64,000 bases of DNA from Candidatus Methylopumilus planktonicus (GTDB lineage: Bacteria > Pseudomonadota > Gammaproteobacteria > Burkholderiales > Methylophilaceae): positions 992,001-1,056,000 of the forward strand of contig NZ_LN827929.1 in NCBI RefSeq assembly GCF_000981505.1, in the 5' to 3' direction. Shown piece by piece: positions 51,811 through 61,169 of this stretch; position 1 is the stretch's first letter; each line of letters starts with the position of its first letter. The position numbers and the translations under genes were made by a program. The notes beneath the pieces were generated by a model, which saw nothing but the letters and a program-made list of their open reading frames with translations, was not told the DNA's origin and did not search any database.

Positions 51811-53144
51811 AATTCATTCCAAATACACTTCTCGCTAGATTTCTTATTCTTATCGCAACAGTTCTTATCATTGCGCAGGTTGTGTCAATTCGAATATTTG
51901 ACTATTTTGAAAGAGGTCCCAGAGCAGAAGCAATCGCTCAGGAAATTGAAACAGTTATTAATTTCACAAGAGCTTCTCTGATATCTTCAAGAGAAGATAA
52001 GAGACTTGCACTTATATCCGAGTTATCGTCTAAGGGTGAGATAAGAATTTATCCAGCCTATTATTTTGAAGATATTGAACCCTTACCCCCAGATCCTTTT
52101 TTAAAAGTTGTTGCAGGTAAAATTAAAGAAAGGCTTGGTGAAAAGACTATCGTGACTAGTAATCACTATGGCGTGCCAGGTCTTTGGGTCAGTTTCTCTA
52201 TTGATCAAGATGAATTTTGGGCGGTAATTCCAACCCCAGGTGACAGAGCGTTCCCATGGCATTGGATCGGCTGGGGCATTATTGTTGCAGGGCTTTCAAT
52301 TATCGGCGCCTATGCAACCGCAACAAGAATAAATCGCCCACTTAATCTTTTAATTCAGGCCACTGAAAAACTTAAAAAGGGTGAAATACCCGAAAAACTT
52401 CCTTTGGATAGCGTGACTGAATTCCGCACTATGAGCCAAACCTTTAATGAAATGGCTACGAGCTTGGGTAAGGTAGATCAAGAGAGAAAAGTCCTTTTAG
52501 CAGGTGTGTCTCATGACATAAGGACCCCCCTTACGAGGCTCAGGATTGCTATTGAAATGTTGCCTAAAAAAATTGAGAGTGGGCTTAAAAAAAGCATGGA
52601 AGAGGATATCTTAGAGATAGATAATATTCTTAATCAATTTATAGATTATGTTCGAGGTTTTAATCAAGAGGCAACAGTTACAACTAATCTCAATGATTTT
52701 TTTAGTCATATGAAAAATCAACATCAAATACTTAACCGTCATATTGTTCTTGTGAGTAATTTAAAAATACCAATCTTCTATGACATAAAACCAATCTCAT
52801 TTAGAAGGTTATTTGATAATCTTATTAATAACGCTTTTTCCTACTCCTCGGGTGAAGTAGTAATCACTATTAGAAAATATAAAGAAAGTATCTCAATTTC
52901 TGTTCTCGATGATGGCCCAGGTATTCCGCCAGATCATATCCAAAGACTTCTAAAACCCTTTGAAAGGTTTGATGTGATATCAATAAATAAAAAACAAGTA
53001 GATAATAATCGAGAGGGTTGTGGGCTTGGATTAGCAATCGTTGACAAAATTACTGAAGCTCATAATGGTAAATTGGTAATCTCAAATCGCGCTAAAAAAG
53101 GTTTAGAAGTGAAAATCATACTGCCTTTAATTAGTGAGGGCTAA
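51807..53144 (+). CDS. envZ: EnvZ-type sensor histidine kinase
   Basis: Membrane sensor for the upstream regulator. Two transmembrane segments (about 10-30 and 152-172) enclose a periplasmic domain of about 120 residues. A HAMP domain follows (RINRPLNLLIQATEKLKKGE), then the H box GVSHDIRTPLTRLRI (His236), the N box LFDNLINNAFSYS and the G boxes DDGPGIP and GCGLGLAIV. Starts at TTG with TTGA shared with the ompR stop. Length 445. Convergent with cysG, sharing CTAA. Confidence 0.9.
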   Translation: MKFIPNTLLARFLILIATVLIIAQVVSIRIFDYFERGPRAEAIAQEIETVINFTRASLISSREDKRLALISELSSKGEIRIYPAYYFEDIEPLPPDPFLKVVAGKIKERLGEKTIVTSNHYGVPGLWVSFSIDQDEFWAVIPTPGDRAFPWHWIGWGIIVAGLSIIGAYATATRINRPLNLLIQATEKLKKGEIPEKLPLDSVTEFRTMSQTFNEMATSLGKVDQERKVLLAGVSHDIRTPLTRLRIAIEMLPKKIESGLKKSMEEDILEIDNILNQFIDYVRGFNQEATVTTNLNDFFSHMKNQHQILNRHIVLVSNLKIPIFYDIKPISFRRLFDNLINNAFSYSSGEVVITIRKYKESISISVLDDGPGIPPDHIQRLLKPFERFDVISINKKQVDNNREGCGLGLAIVDKITEAHNGKLVISNRAKKGLEVKIILPLISEG

Positions 53145-54520
53145 TTAAACCAATTTAATTTTTTTCGAAGTTTGACTACATTTCCAATAATAATAAGAGA
53201 GGGTGATTTTAATTTTTCTCTCTTCACCTTTTGCACAATATTAGAAAGAGCTCCCGTTATCACTCTCTGTTGCGAGGTTGTGCCTTGTTCAACCACGGCG
53301 ATTGGTAAATCTTTAGGGGCACCATGTTTTACTAATTCAACACATATTTGTGAAAGCGCCAAAAGGCCCATATAAATCACAATAGTTTGATTTGGTTTAG
53401 CTAGCGAATCCCACTCAAGTGTCAATCTTTCATCTTTCATATGCCCTGTAACAAATGTGCAAGACTGCGCATAATCTCTATGCGTTAAGGGAATACCTGC
53501 ATAACTTGAGACGCCATTGGCAGCAGAAATGCCTGGCACAACTTGAAATGGAATTTTATGCTCCATGAGCATTTCTATTTCTTCGCCGCCTCTGCCAAAA
53601 ATAAAAGGGTCGCCACCCTTTAAACGCAAAACACGCATGCCTTTTTTTGCTAACTTTACGAGTAATTGATTAATTTTGTCTTGTGGCAAGGTATGTCTAT
53701 CTCTCTCCTTGCCAACGTAAATTAATTCTGCATCACGTCTCACAAGATTTAACACATCTTTACTGACAAGCTTGTCATAAACACATACATCTGATCGCTG
53801 CATTAAATGGAGAGCTCTAAATGTAAGCAAATCTGGGTCCCCAGGTCCACCACCAACCAAGAAAACTTCTCCCTGTTTTTTTTGTATGCCATTCTTTTTT
53901 ACCAATGCTATTAATTGCTGAGTACTCATTTTTTTAGTTTGGTTGAGAAACTGCCTCACTAAAGGATGATCAATAAAATTTTCCCAGAAGATTCTTCTCG
54001 ATTGCGTAGTTTCATATCTCCCTTTGATGCTATCTCTCATGGAACCCATGATAGATGCAAGCTTACTAAAGTTATGAGGAATTAAGGCTTCAATTTTTTC
54101 ACGAACAAATTTAGCTAATACAGGGGCATTGCCCTCGCTAGAAATTGCAATTAATAATGGTGATCGATCTATAATCGACCCCATTGTAAATGAACAAAGC
54201 GCGGGCTCATCAACTACGTTGACTGGAATATTAAGGGCTTGAGCAGTTTTAGAGACTAGAGAATTAACTTTTTTATTATCAGTCGCTGCAACAACAAGTA
54301 CCGAATGAGTTATATCATTTTTCTCAAAAGGCTTTATTTTGACTTGAATTTTTTTTAACTTTTGATAATGCTTTAATTCAGTACATAATTTAGAAGCGAT
54401 GACAGTAATCTTTGCATCAGCCTTAAGAAGCATATCAATCTTTCTTAAAGCAACATCCCCTCCCCCAATAACCAAAACCGGCTTATGTATTAAATTAATA
54501 AAAATCGGGAAACTTTTCAT
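53141..54520 (-). CDS. cysG: Siroheme synthase
   Basis: Trifunctional enzyme converting uroporphyrinogen III to siroheme for sulfite/nitrite reductases. The N-terminal NAD-dependent dehydrogenase/ferrochelatase half (about 1-200) has VIGGGDVALRKIDML; the C-terminal SUMT methyltransferase half (about 217-459) has VFLVGGGPGDPDLLTFRA, RLKGGDPFIFGRGGEE and VPGISAANGVSSYAGIPLTHR. Length 459 is the full fused form. Convergent with envZ. Confidence 0.97.
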   Translation of the reverse strand: MKSFPIFINLIHKPVLVIGGGDVALRKIDMLLKADAKITVIASKLCTELKHYQKLKKIQVKIKPFEKNDITHSVLVVAATDNKKVNSLVSKTAQALNIPVNVVDEPALCSFTMGSIIDRSPLLIAISSEGNAPVLAKFVREKIEALIPHNFSKLASIMGSMRDSIKGRYETTQSRRIFWENFIDHPLVRQFLNQTKKMSTQQLIALVKKNGIQKKQGEVFLVGGGPGDPDLLTFRALHLMQRSDVCVYDKLVSKDVLNLVRRDAELIYVGKERDRHTLPQDKINQLLVKLAKKGMRVLRLKGGDPFIFGRGGEEIEMLMEHKIPFQVVPGISAANGVSSYAGIPLTHRDYAQSCTFVTGHMKDERLTLEWDSLAKPNQTIVIYMGLLALSQICVELVKHGAPKDLPIAVVEQGTTSQQRVITGALSNIVQKVKREKLKSPSLIIIGNVVKLRKKLNWFN

Positions 54521-54652
54521 AGCATCATTTTACATGTTCATTGAAAGGTAAATCTTATCTAAAATGCAATAATTTACCTGTATTCTTAATCACTTAAAGC
54601 CACTATACTTAAAATATTCTAATTTTGATCCACCATCTATTCCTCTAGCTTT

Positions 54653-55975
54653 ATGCTTAAAAAAGTTTTTATTAAAACATTCGGCTGTCAAATGAATGAG
54701 TATGACTCATCAAAAATGCAAGATATATTAAATCAGGCCCACGCAAGCTCTAAAACTGAAAATCCCGAAGAAGCAGATCTTATTATTTTAAATACATGTT
54801 CCGTAAGAGAAAAAGCTGAAGAAAAAATATACAGCCATCTTGGCGAGTATGAAGCCCTTAAGAAAATTAATCCAAACCTACTGATTGCAATTGGTGGTTG
54901 TGTTGGAAGCCAGGAAGGAGAAAATATTCTTAAGCGAGCCCCTTTTGTGGATCTTATTTTTGGCCCACAAACGCTTCATCGATTACCAGATTTAGTAAGC
55001 AAAAGAAGATCGGCTGGCTTGTCACAAGTTGATATTTCTTTCCCTGAGATAGAAAAGTTTGATTATTTACCTCCTCCTAGTTTTACCGGTGCTTCAGCCA
55101 TGGTTTCAATTATTGAAGGCTGCAGTAAATATTGTTCGTTCTGTGTTGTCCCTTACACGAGAGGTGAAGAAATCTCGAGGCCGTTTGAGGATGTATTAGC
55201 CGAAGTTGTTCATCTAGCTTCCTTGGGCGCAAAAGAAATAACTTTGCTAGGACAAAATGTGAATGCCTATCGATCACTTACTAAGAATGGAACGCCTGCT
55301 GATCTAGCTTTACTTATAGAATATATATCTGAGATTGATGAAATTAAGCGTATTAAATTCACAACAAGCCATCCTAATGAAATGAATGACAGCCTTCTTG
55401 AATGTTTTGGAAAGTTTCCAAAACTTGCAACGCACCTTCATTTGCCAATTCAATCTGGCTCAGATCGCATATTGTCAGCCATGAAAAGAAATTACACGGC
55501 GTTGGAGTATAAAAATATTGTAAGAAAGTTAAAAAAGAATTGCTCTCAAATCTCAATAAGCTCTGATTTTATTATCGGATTCCCCAATGAAACAGACGCA
55601 GATTTTCAGCTGACAAAAAAAATTATGGAAGAAGTGCAATTTGACTTTAGTTTTAGTTTTTTATACAGTCCAAGACCTGGAACTCCAGCCTCATATATTC
55701 ATGATGAAATTCCACATGAGATAAAATTAAAAAGATTGAATGAATTACAATTAATAAACGAAGCTCAAGGCAAGGCGATTAGCCACCTTATGTTAGGGAC
55801 TAAGCAGCGCATTCTAATTGATGGTCAGTCATGGAAAAATCCAGCTGAAATGGCTGGTAAAACAGATAATAATAGAGTGGTTGACATTAAAACTGATAAA
55901 TCATTTATCAATCAATTTGTAGATGTAATAATTACTGAGGTAACTTCGAAAAGACTTCGTGGAGATATTATTTAA
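54653..55975 (+). CDS. miaB: tRNA-2-methylthio-N6-dimethylallyladenosine synthase
   Basis: Radical-SAM enzyme methylthiolating ms2i6A at tRNA position 37. The auxiliary-cluster cysteines are Cys12, Cys49 and Cys83 (FGCQMNEYDS, LNTCSVREKAE, GGCVGSQEG) and the radical-SAM cluster Cys157, Cys161, Cys164 (EGCSKYCSFC). A TRAM domain ends the protein. Length 440. First gene of miaB-phoH-ybeY-corC-lnt. Confidence 0.97.
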   Translation: MLKKVFIKTFGCQMNEYDSSKMQDILNQAHASSKTENPEEADLIILNTCSVREKAEEKIYSHLGEYEALKKINPNLLIAIGGCVGSQEGENILKRAPFVDLIFGPQTLHRLPDLVSKRRSAGLSQVDISFPEIEKFDYLPPPSFTGASAMVSIIEGCSKYCSFCVVPYTRGEEISRPFEDVLAEVVHLASLGAKEITLLGQNVNAYRSLTKNGTPADLALLIEYISEIDEIKRIKFTTSHPNEMNDSLLECFGKFPKLATHLHLPIQSGSDRILSAMKRNYTALEYKNIVRKLKKNCSQISISSDFIIGFPNETDADFQLTKKIMEEVQFDFSFSFLYSPRPGTPASYIHDEIPHEIKLKRLNELQLINEAQGKAISHLMLGTKQRILIDGQSWKNPAEMAGKTDNNRVVDIKTDKSFINQFVDVIITEVTSKRLRGDII

Positions 55976-55976
55976 T

Positions 55977-56930
55977 ATGGGCATGGAATTCAATTTACCT
56001 TCTGACAGTAATAGGCAGCTATCTAATTTATGTGGTGCATTGGATCAAAACCTAAAGCAAATTGAAGCGGCTATGGAAGTCGATATTGTAAGACGCGGAT
56101 CAAATTTCATTGTCAACGGTTCTTCAAAAAATGTAAAAGCTGCGGCCATGCTTATTCAAAAATTTTATAAACAAGCAGGCGATCCTATTGAATTGGAAGA
56201 TATTCAATTAGGCCTTGTCGAAATAAATAAATTTGAAGAAGTGATAAAAGCAACTGCAAAAATTAATGAGCTCAAAACAAAACGAAGTGACCTAAGAGGT
56301 AGAACACCAAGACAAAATGCATATTTAAATAATATACAAGATTTTGATATTACTTTTGGAATTGGGCCCGCAGGCACAGGCAAAACATATCTTGCTGTTG
56401 CAAGTGCTGTGGATGCTATTAACCGAGATAAAATTAAACGCATCGTCTTGGTCAGGCCTGCTGTAGAAGCTGGGGAGAGATTAGGTTTTCTTCCAGGCGA
56501 CCTAGCACAAAAAGTAAACCCTTATCTAAGGCCTCTGTACGATGCGCTTTATGATCTAGCAGGTTACGATAATGTGCATAAAATGATTGATAAAAGTATT
56601 ATCGAAATTGCCCCATTAGCTTATATGAGGGGGCGTACACTAAACCAAAGTTTTATTATTTTAGACGAGGCTCAGAACACAACCCCTGAACAAATGAAGA
56701 TGTTTTTGACGCGGATTGGCTTTGGTTCAAAAGCTGTCATTACAGGGGATATTACACAAATTGATTTAGCAAAAGGTCAAAAAAGTGGGCTGATTGAAGC
56801 AAAGAAAATTTTATCTAAAGTTAAGGGTATTGCATTCACTCACTTCTTATCTGAAGATGTGGTCAGGCATCCACTTGTCCAAAAAATTATCAATGCTTAT
56901 GAAAACTTCGAGAAAAAAGAAAGTAAGTAA
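55977..56930 (+). CDS. PhoH-like ATPase (YbeZ)
   Basis: P-loop ATPase linked to the rRNA-processing factor YbeY. The N-terminal KH-like part is followed by Walker A GPAGTGKT, PAVEAGERLGFLPGD, Walker B FIILDEAQNTTPEQMKMFLTR and ITGDITQIDL. I choose the ATG at 55977 (MGMEFNLPS), one base after the miaB stop, giving 317 residues; a GTG at 55959 inside miaB is in frame but has no ribosome-binding site. Followed 10 bases later by ybeY. Confidence 0.95.
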   Translation: MGMEFNLPSDSNRQLSNLCGALDQNLKQIEAAMEVDIVRRGSNFIVNGSSKNVKAAAMLIQKFYKQAGDPIELEDIQLGLVEINKFEEVIKATAKINELKTKRSDLRGRTPRQNAYLNNIQDFDITFGIGPAGTGKTYLAVASAVDAINRDKIKRIVLVRPAVEAGERLGFLPGDLAQKVNPYLRPLYDALYDLAGYDNVHKMIDKSIIEIAPLAYMRGRTLNQSFIILDEAQNTTPEQMKMFLTRIGFGSKAVITGDITQIDLAKGQKSGLIEAKKILSKVKGIAFTHFLSEDVVRHPLVQKIINAYENFEKKESK

Positions 56931-56940
56931 TTAACTTCAA

Positions 56941-57393
56941 ATGGAATCAAAACCGATCATTGCGATACAAGATATGGTGCATACAAAACCGATCTTAAAA
57001 AAAACACAATGCCTAAAATGGCTTACGTCTGTCGTTGATAAAAATGCTGAGATAACGATTCGAATCGTAGATAACGATGAGTCACAAAACCTAAACAATA
57101 TATATCGTAAAAAAAAATATCCTACAAGTGTACTTTCTTTTCTTGTGGATGATGAGGTTCGTTTAATTGGAGATATTGTTCTTTGCGCCCCAGTCATCGA
57201 AAAAGAGGCGCTTGAACAATCTAAAAAACTTGAGGCCCATTACGCTCATCTTATTATTCATGGCGCACTTCATTTATATGGTTACGACCATGAAAACAAA
57301 AAAGATGCTGATATTATGGAAGCTAAGGAAATAAAAATTTTAACTGGCTTAGGCTATAAAAATCCTTATCTTATAGAAGAGAGTAAATCGTAA
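56941..57393 (+). CDS. ybeY: Endoribonuclease YbeY
   Basis: Metal-dependent RNase for 16S rRNA 3' maturation and quality control. The zinc motif HxxxHxxxxxH is His107, His111 and His117 in LIIHGALHLYGYDHE, with VLSFLVDDEVRLIGDIVLC upstream. Length 150. Directly preceded by phoH-like ybeZ and overlapping the corC start by one base. Confidence 0.96.
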   Translation: MESKPIIAIQDMVHTKPILKKTQCLKWLTSVVDKNAEITIRIVDNDESQNLNNIYRKKKYPTSVLSFLVDDEVRLIGDIVLCAPVIEKEALEQSKKLEAHYAHLIIHGALHLYGYDHENKKDADIMEAKEIKILTGLGYKNPYLIEESKS

Positions 57394-58226
57394 TGAGTGA
57401 ATTAAAGAAGTCAAAATTAATCGAACGCCTCAGCCACTTCCTTTTAAGAGGGCCTGAGGATCGCGAACAGCTTTTTGAGTTGCTTAAATCATCATATGAA
57501 AAAAATTTAATGGATGCTGATTCGCTTTCAATGATAGAGGGCGTGCTCCAAGTTTCCGAAATGCAAGTAAGAGATATTATGATTCCAAGATCTCAGATAG
57601 ATGTAATTGATATCTCGCATTCACCGGAAAAATTTATCCCTTTTGTTATGGAAACAGCTCACTCTCGCTTCCCTGTTATTGAAGATGATAAAAATGATGT
57701 AATAGGCATTTTGCTTGCTAAAGATCTTCTTAAATATTATGCAGGTGATGACTTTGACATTAGAGACATGTTACGCCCTGCTGTATTTATTCCCGAATCT
57801 AAAAGACTTAATGTCCTTCTTAAAGAGTTTAGAGGAAGTAGAAATCACATTGCTATCGTCGTAGATGAATATGGGGGTGTTTCAGGTATGGTCACGATCG
57901 AGGATGTATTAGAGCAAATCGTTGGTGAAATTGAAGATGAATTTGATTTTGATGAAACTGAAGATAATATTATTCAAGATAAAAATGGTCACTACAGAGT
58001 AAAGGCATCGACAGAAATTGAAGATTTCAATGAATACTTTAATGTCAGCTTTAGTAATGATGAGTTTTCAACCATTGGTGGATTAATTATTCAAGCGTTT
58101 GGTCACCTCCCGAAGCGAGATGAAAAAATCACTTTTCAGGGATTTAAGATCACAATACTAAGGGCTGATAGTCGTAAACTCTATTCTGTCCTTCTTGAAA
58201 TTGACAACCCCATTAATAGCGTGTAA
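57393..58226 (+). CDS. corC: CorC-type CBS-domain protein (YbeX)
   Basis: A cytoplasmic protein with a pair of CBS domains (about residues 60-185; VRDIMIPRSQIDVID and HIAIVVDEYGGVSGMVTIEDVLEQIVGEIEDE) and a C-terminal CorC/HlyC transporter-associated domain. It is linked to magnesium/cobalt efflux or to ribosome metabolism in E. coli; its precise function is debated. Length 277. Fourth gene of the miaB operon. Confidence 0.93.
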   Translation: MSELKKSKLIERLSHFLLRGPEDREQLFELLKSSYEKNLMDADSLSMIEGVLQVSEMQVRDIMIPRSQIDVIDISHSPEKFIPFVMETAHSRFPVIEDDKNDVIGILLAKDLLKYYAGDDFDIRDMLRPAVFIPESKRLNVLLKEFRGSRNHIAIVVDEYGGVSGMVTIEDVLEQIVGEIEDEFDFDETEDNIIQDKNGHYRVKASTEIEDFNEYFNVSFSNDEFSTIGGLIIQAFGHLPKRDEKITFQGFKITILRADSRKLYSVLLEIDNPINSV

Positions 58227-58277
58227 TTTTTTGAACTAATCGACTTATTTTTTTTCCAAAAGAATTAGGAGTGTTCC

Positions 58278-58652
58278 ATGAAAAAACTATTTTTAGCTAT
58301 ATGTTTAATCTCATCGCCATATTTATGCGCTTTGGAGATTAATACGGATAGAAGCATGCTCCCGGTAGACGAAAAATCTTTTATTGAAGCTATCAGTCGT
58401 TTTAATAAGGATGAAATTCTTAAGGCGCTTGGGGAGCCGGCTTCCAAAGAAGATATTAAGGTGAAATCTTCTGAGCAGATTGTAGGGTCCGTTTGGCGAT
58501 ATCACAATATCAATACTGCAGAAGATGGGCGCTTTTATCCTGTAACTGAGTTAGACTTTCTAGATGAGTTTGTCGAGACTGTTGTTTTTCAAAATAGTAC
58601 TGAAAAGTCTTCATCAACCCCTTCTCAAACTTATCAAATTCAAAAGCCTTAG
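58278..58652 (+). CDS. Small exported hypothetical protein
   Basis: A 124-residue protein I cannot assign. It has a signal peptide (about 1-18, ending YLCA) and a strong ribosome-binding site AGGAG before the ATG. The mature part (SRFNKDEILKALGEPASKED ... SVWRYHNINTAEDGRFYPVTELDF) has a GEP turn and WRY strand reminiscent of small BamE/SmpA-like periplasmic domains, which is only a resemblance. It lies between corC and lnt on the same strand and its stop codon is part of a terminator hairpin. Confidence 0.8.
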   Translation: MKKLFLAICLISSPYLCALEINTDRSMLPVDEKSFIEAISRFNKDEILKALGEPASKEDIKVKSSEQIVGSVWRYHNINTAEDGRFYPVTELDFLDEFVETVVFQNSTEKSSSTPSQTYQIQKP

Positions 58653-58668
58653 TTACTTTTAAGGCTTT
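58643..58668 (+). terminator. Hairpin after the small exported protein
   Basis: AAAGCCTTA / TAAGGCTTT (9 bp, 8-base loop), overlapping the preceding TAG stop and followed by ATTCTTG. The T tail is weak, so termination is probably partial and lnt may still be read through. Confidence 0.55.
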
Positions 58669-58712
58669 ATTCTTGATAATTCAGTACAATTGCCCTAAAC
58701 GGCTTTTGTATA

Positions 58713-60212
58713 TTGAATAAACTTTATCCTCTCTTCTATTTAGTTATTTCTTTTTGGCTCGGAGCTCTTTCAGTTCTGAGCTTTGCTCCCTTTAACCATC
58801 ATTTCATTTCTCTTATTTCTTTAAGTGGTCTTTTTTTCATCTGGCATAAACTAAAGAATGCCAGGCAAGGATTTTTCTCAGGTCTCTTTTTTGGTCTGGG
58901 CTTATTTGGCTTCGGTATTTCATGGATTTATATAAGTCTCAATACATATGGCGGTATGCCCTCATGGCTGTCCTGTTTGAGTACTTTTTTATTTTGCTTT
59001 TTCTGTGCTTCTTTTATTGGGATTATTGGATGGTTTTCTTTGCATCGAAAATCGAGCCTTTTTTTAATCCCATTTTTTTGGACATTCATTGAATGGATTA
59101 AAGGCTGGCTCTTCACTGGCTTTCCATGGCTCACCATGGGATATTCACAAGTACCTTCGAGCCCTCTAGTGGGGTTCCTCCCTATTATTGGTATTTACGG
59201 GCTGACTCTCATACTAACTTCTCTAGCACTGCTGCTCAGCCTTACATTACTTAATCAAGATAAACGCTCAAAGCTTTTAAAGGTTGGTTTAGTTGCTGCT
59301 GTATTGGCATCGGGCCAAATTTTAAAATATATTGAATGGACTGAGCCTACAGGCGAGCCCATATCTATATCGCTTGTTCAAGGCAATATTGCTCAGGATA
59401 TTAAATGGCAAAAAGAAACTGTTATACAAACGCTTCAAACTTATCAAAAGCTTATTCAAAAAACAAAAGGTCAAATTATTCTTCTGCCAGAAACTGCTTT
59501 GCCACTCCTTGTAGAATATATTCCGGAAACATTTAAAAAATCTACCTTACTTCATGCCGCAAAACAACGAGGTCACGTTCTTATTGGTGCGATTGAACGC
59601 CAAGATACAAAATACTTTAATGTAGTATTAAATTTAGGCAATGATTCATCTCAGGTTTATCGAAAATCACATTTAGTGCCATTTGGCGAATTCATACCAT
59701 TAAAATTTATCTTTACATATATTTATACGCATTATCTTAATATGCCTATGAATGACTTATCGAGGGGCGGTAATCGTCAAGAGCTCATAGCAATTGAAAA
59801 TCAGAAAATTGCTTTTAATATTTGTTATGAGGATGTTTTTGGCGAAGAAATTATTCAAGCACTTCCTTCTGCAACAATTTTAGCCAATGTCAGTAACGAT
59901 GCATGGTATGGAAGATCTATTGCCGCCTATCAACACTTGCAATTTTCTCAAGCAAGGGCGATCGAAACAGGAAGAATGGTAATTCGCTCAACAAATACAG
60001 GTGCCACGGCGATTATTGATGAACATGGTATTGTTAAGAAAATATTGCCCGCATTTACTGAAGGCATCCTCGAAGGTTATGTACAAGGATTTAAAAATAC
60101 AACGCCTTATGTTTTTTGTGGCAATTGGCCTGTCATTATTTTGTGTTTCATTGTGCTTCTTGGATGGTTCATGAGGCATTCAAAGCTTTTATGGGTATTG
60201 AAAAAGAAGTAG
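58713..60212 (+). CDS. lnt: Apolipoprotein N-acyltransferase
   Basis: Adds the third acyl chain to lipoproteins in the inner membrane. About six N-terminal transmembrane segments precede the carbon-nitrogen hydrolase domain. The catalytic triad is Glu260 (LLPETALP), Lys318 (RKSHLVPFGEF) and Cys371 (NICYEDVFGEE), and SNDAWYGRSIAAYQHLQFSQ is present. TTG start; length 499. Follows corC and the small exported gene, as in many proteobacteria. Confidence 0.96.
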   Translation: MNKLYPLFYLVISFWLGALSVLSFAPFNHHFISLISLSGLFFIWHKLKNARQGFFSGLFFGLGLFGFGISWIYISLNTYGGMPSWLSCLSTFLFCFFCASFIGIIGWFSLHRKSSLFLIPFFWTFIEWIKGWLFTGFPWLTMGYSQVPSSPLVGFLPIIGIYGLTLILTSLALLLSLTLLNQDKRSKLLKVGLVAAVLASGQILKYIEWTEPTGEPISISLVQGNIAQDIKWQKETVIQTLQTYQKLIQKTKGQIILLPETALPLLVEYIPETFKKSTLLHAAKQRGHVLIGAIERQDTKYFNVVLNLGNDSSQVYRKSHLVPFGEFIPLKFIFTYIYTHYLNMPMNDLSRGGNRQELIAIENQKIAFNICYEDVFGEEIIQALPSATILANVSNDAWYGRSIAAYQHLQFSQARAIETGRMVIRSTNTGATAIIDEHGIVKKILPAFTEGILEGYVQGFKNTTPYVFCGNWPVIILCFIVLLGWFMRHSKLLWVLKKK

Positions 60213-60239
60213 AATGCTTGAATTAAAGATCAACTCATT

Positions 60240-61169
60240 ATGCAACTAACCTTTCAAGACATTATTCTCAAACTCCAACATTATTGGGCTAACCAAGGAT
60301 GTGCCATTCTCCAGCCTTATGATATGGAAGTGGGTGCAGGTACTTCACATACTGCAACTTTTTTAAGGTCACTTGGGCCGGAGCCATGGAAGGCAACTTA
60401 CGTTCAACCAAGTCGACGTCCAAAAGATGGGCGCTATGGTAAAAATCCAAATAGACTTCAACATTACTATCAGTTACAAGTTGTTCTCAAGCCTTCTCCA
60501 TTAAATATTCTTGAGCTTTATTTAGGCTCACTCAAAGCCCTCGGCTTTAATCTTAAAGAAAATGATATTCGCTTTGTAGAAGATGACTGGGAAAATCCAA
60601 CGCTTGGGGCTTGGGGTTTAGGATGGGAAGTTTGGCTCAATGGAATGGAAATTACACAATTCACTTACTTTCAACAAGTAGGTGGCATTGACTGCAAACC
60701 GATCACAGGAGAAATCACATACGGACTCGAACGGCTGGCTATGTATATCCAAGGGGTTAATAATGTCTACGATCTCACATGGACTAATAATTTAAAGTAT
60801 GGAGATGTATATCTTCAAAATGAAATTGAACAAAGTGCATATAACTTTGAACATAGTGATGCTGATTTTTTATTTCAAGCGTTTACTGCCCATGAAAAAC
60901 AAGCCAATCATCTCATAAGCAAGCATTTAGCTCTTCCTGCTTACGAACAAGTATTAAAGGCAGCACACTCTTTTAATCTTCTAGATGCAAGAGGGTCTAT
61001 TAGTATCACTGAGAGAGCAGAATATATTGGTCGTATTAGAAATTTGGCTCGTAATGTTGCTAGCAGCTACCTACTAAGTCGGGCAAATTTAGGCTTTCCC
61101 TTAGCTGATAAAAATCATGCGAAAGAAATTATTGACCAACTCAATACAAAAAAGATGGTTAAATCGTGA
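60240..61169 (+). CDS. glyQ: Glycyl-tRNA synthetase alpha subunit
   Basis: Catalytic subunit of the bacterial-type tetrameric GlyRS. It contains GCAILQPYDMEVGAGTSH, RSLGPEPWKATYVQPSRRP and the EDDWENPTLGAWGLGWEVW block. Length 309. It overlaps glyS by 4 bases (GTGA), so both subunits are translated in coupled fashion. A putative ribosome-binding site precedes the ATG. Confidence 0.97.
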   Translation: MQLTFQDIILKLQHYWANQGCAILQPYDMEVGAGTSHTATFLRSLGPEPWKATYVQPSRRPKDGRYGKNPNRLQHYYQLQVVLKPSPLNILELYLGSLKALGFNLKENDIRFVEDDWENPTLGAWGLGWEVWLNGMEITQFTYFQQVGGIDCKPITGEITYGLERLAMYIQGVNNVYDLTWTNNLKYGDVYLQNEIEQSAYNFEHSDADFLFQAFTAHEKQANHLISKHLALPAYEQVLKAAHSFNLLDARGSISITERAEYIGRIRNLARNVASSYLLSRANLGFPLADKNHAKEIIDQLNTKKMVKS

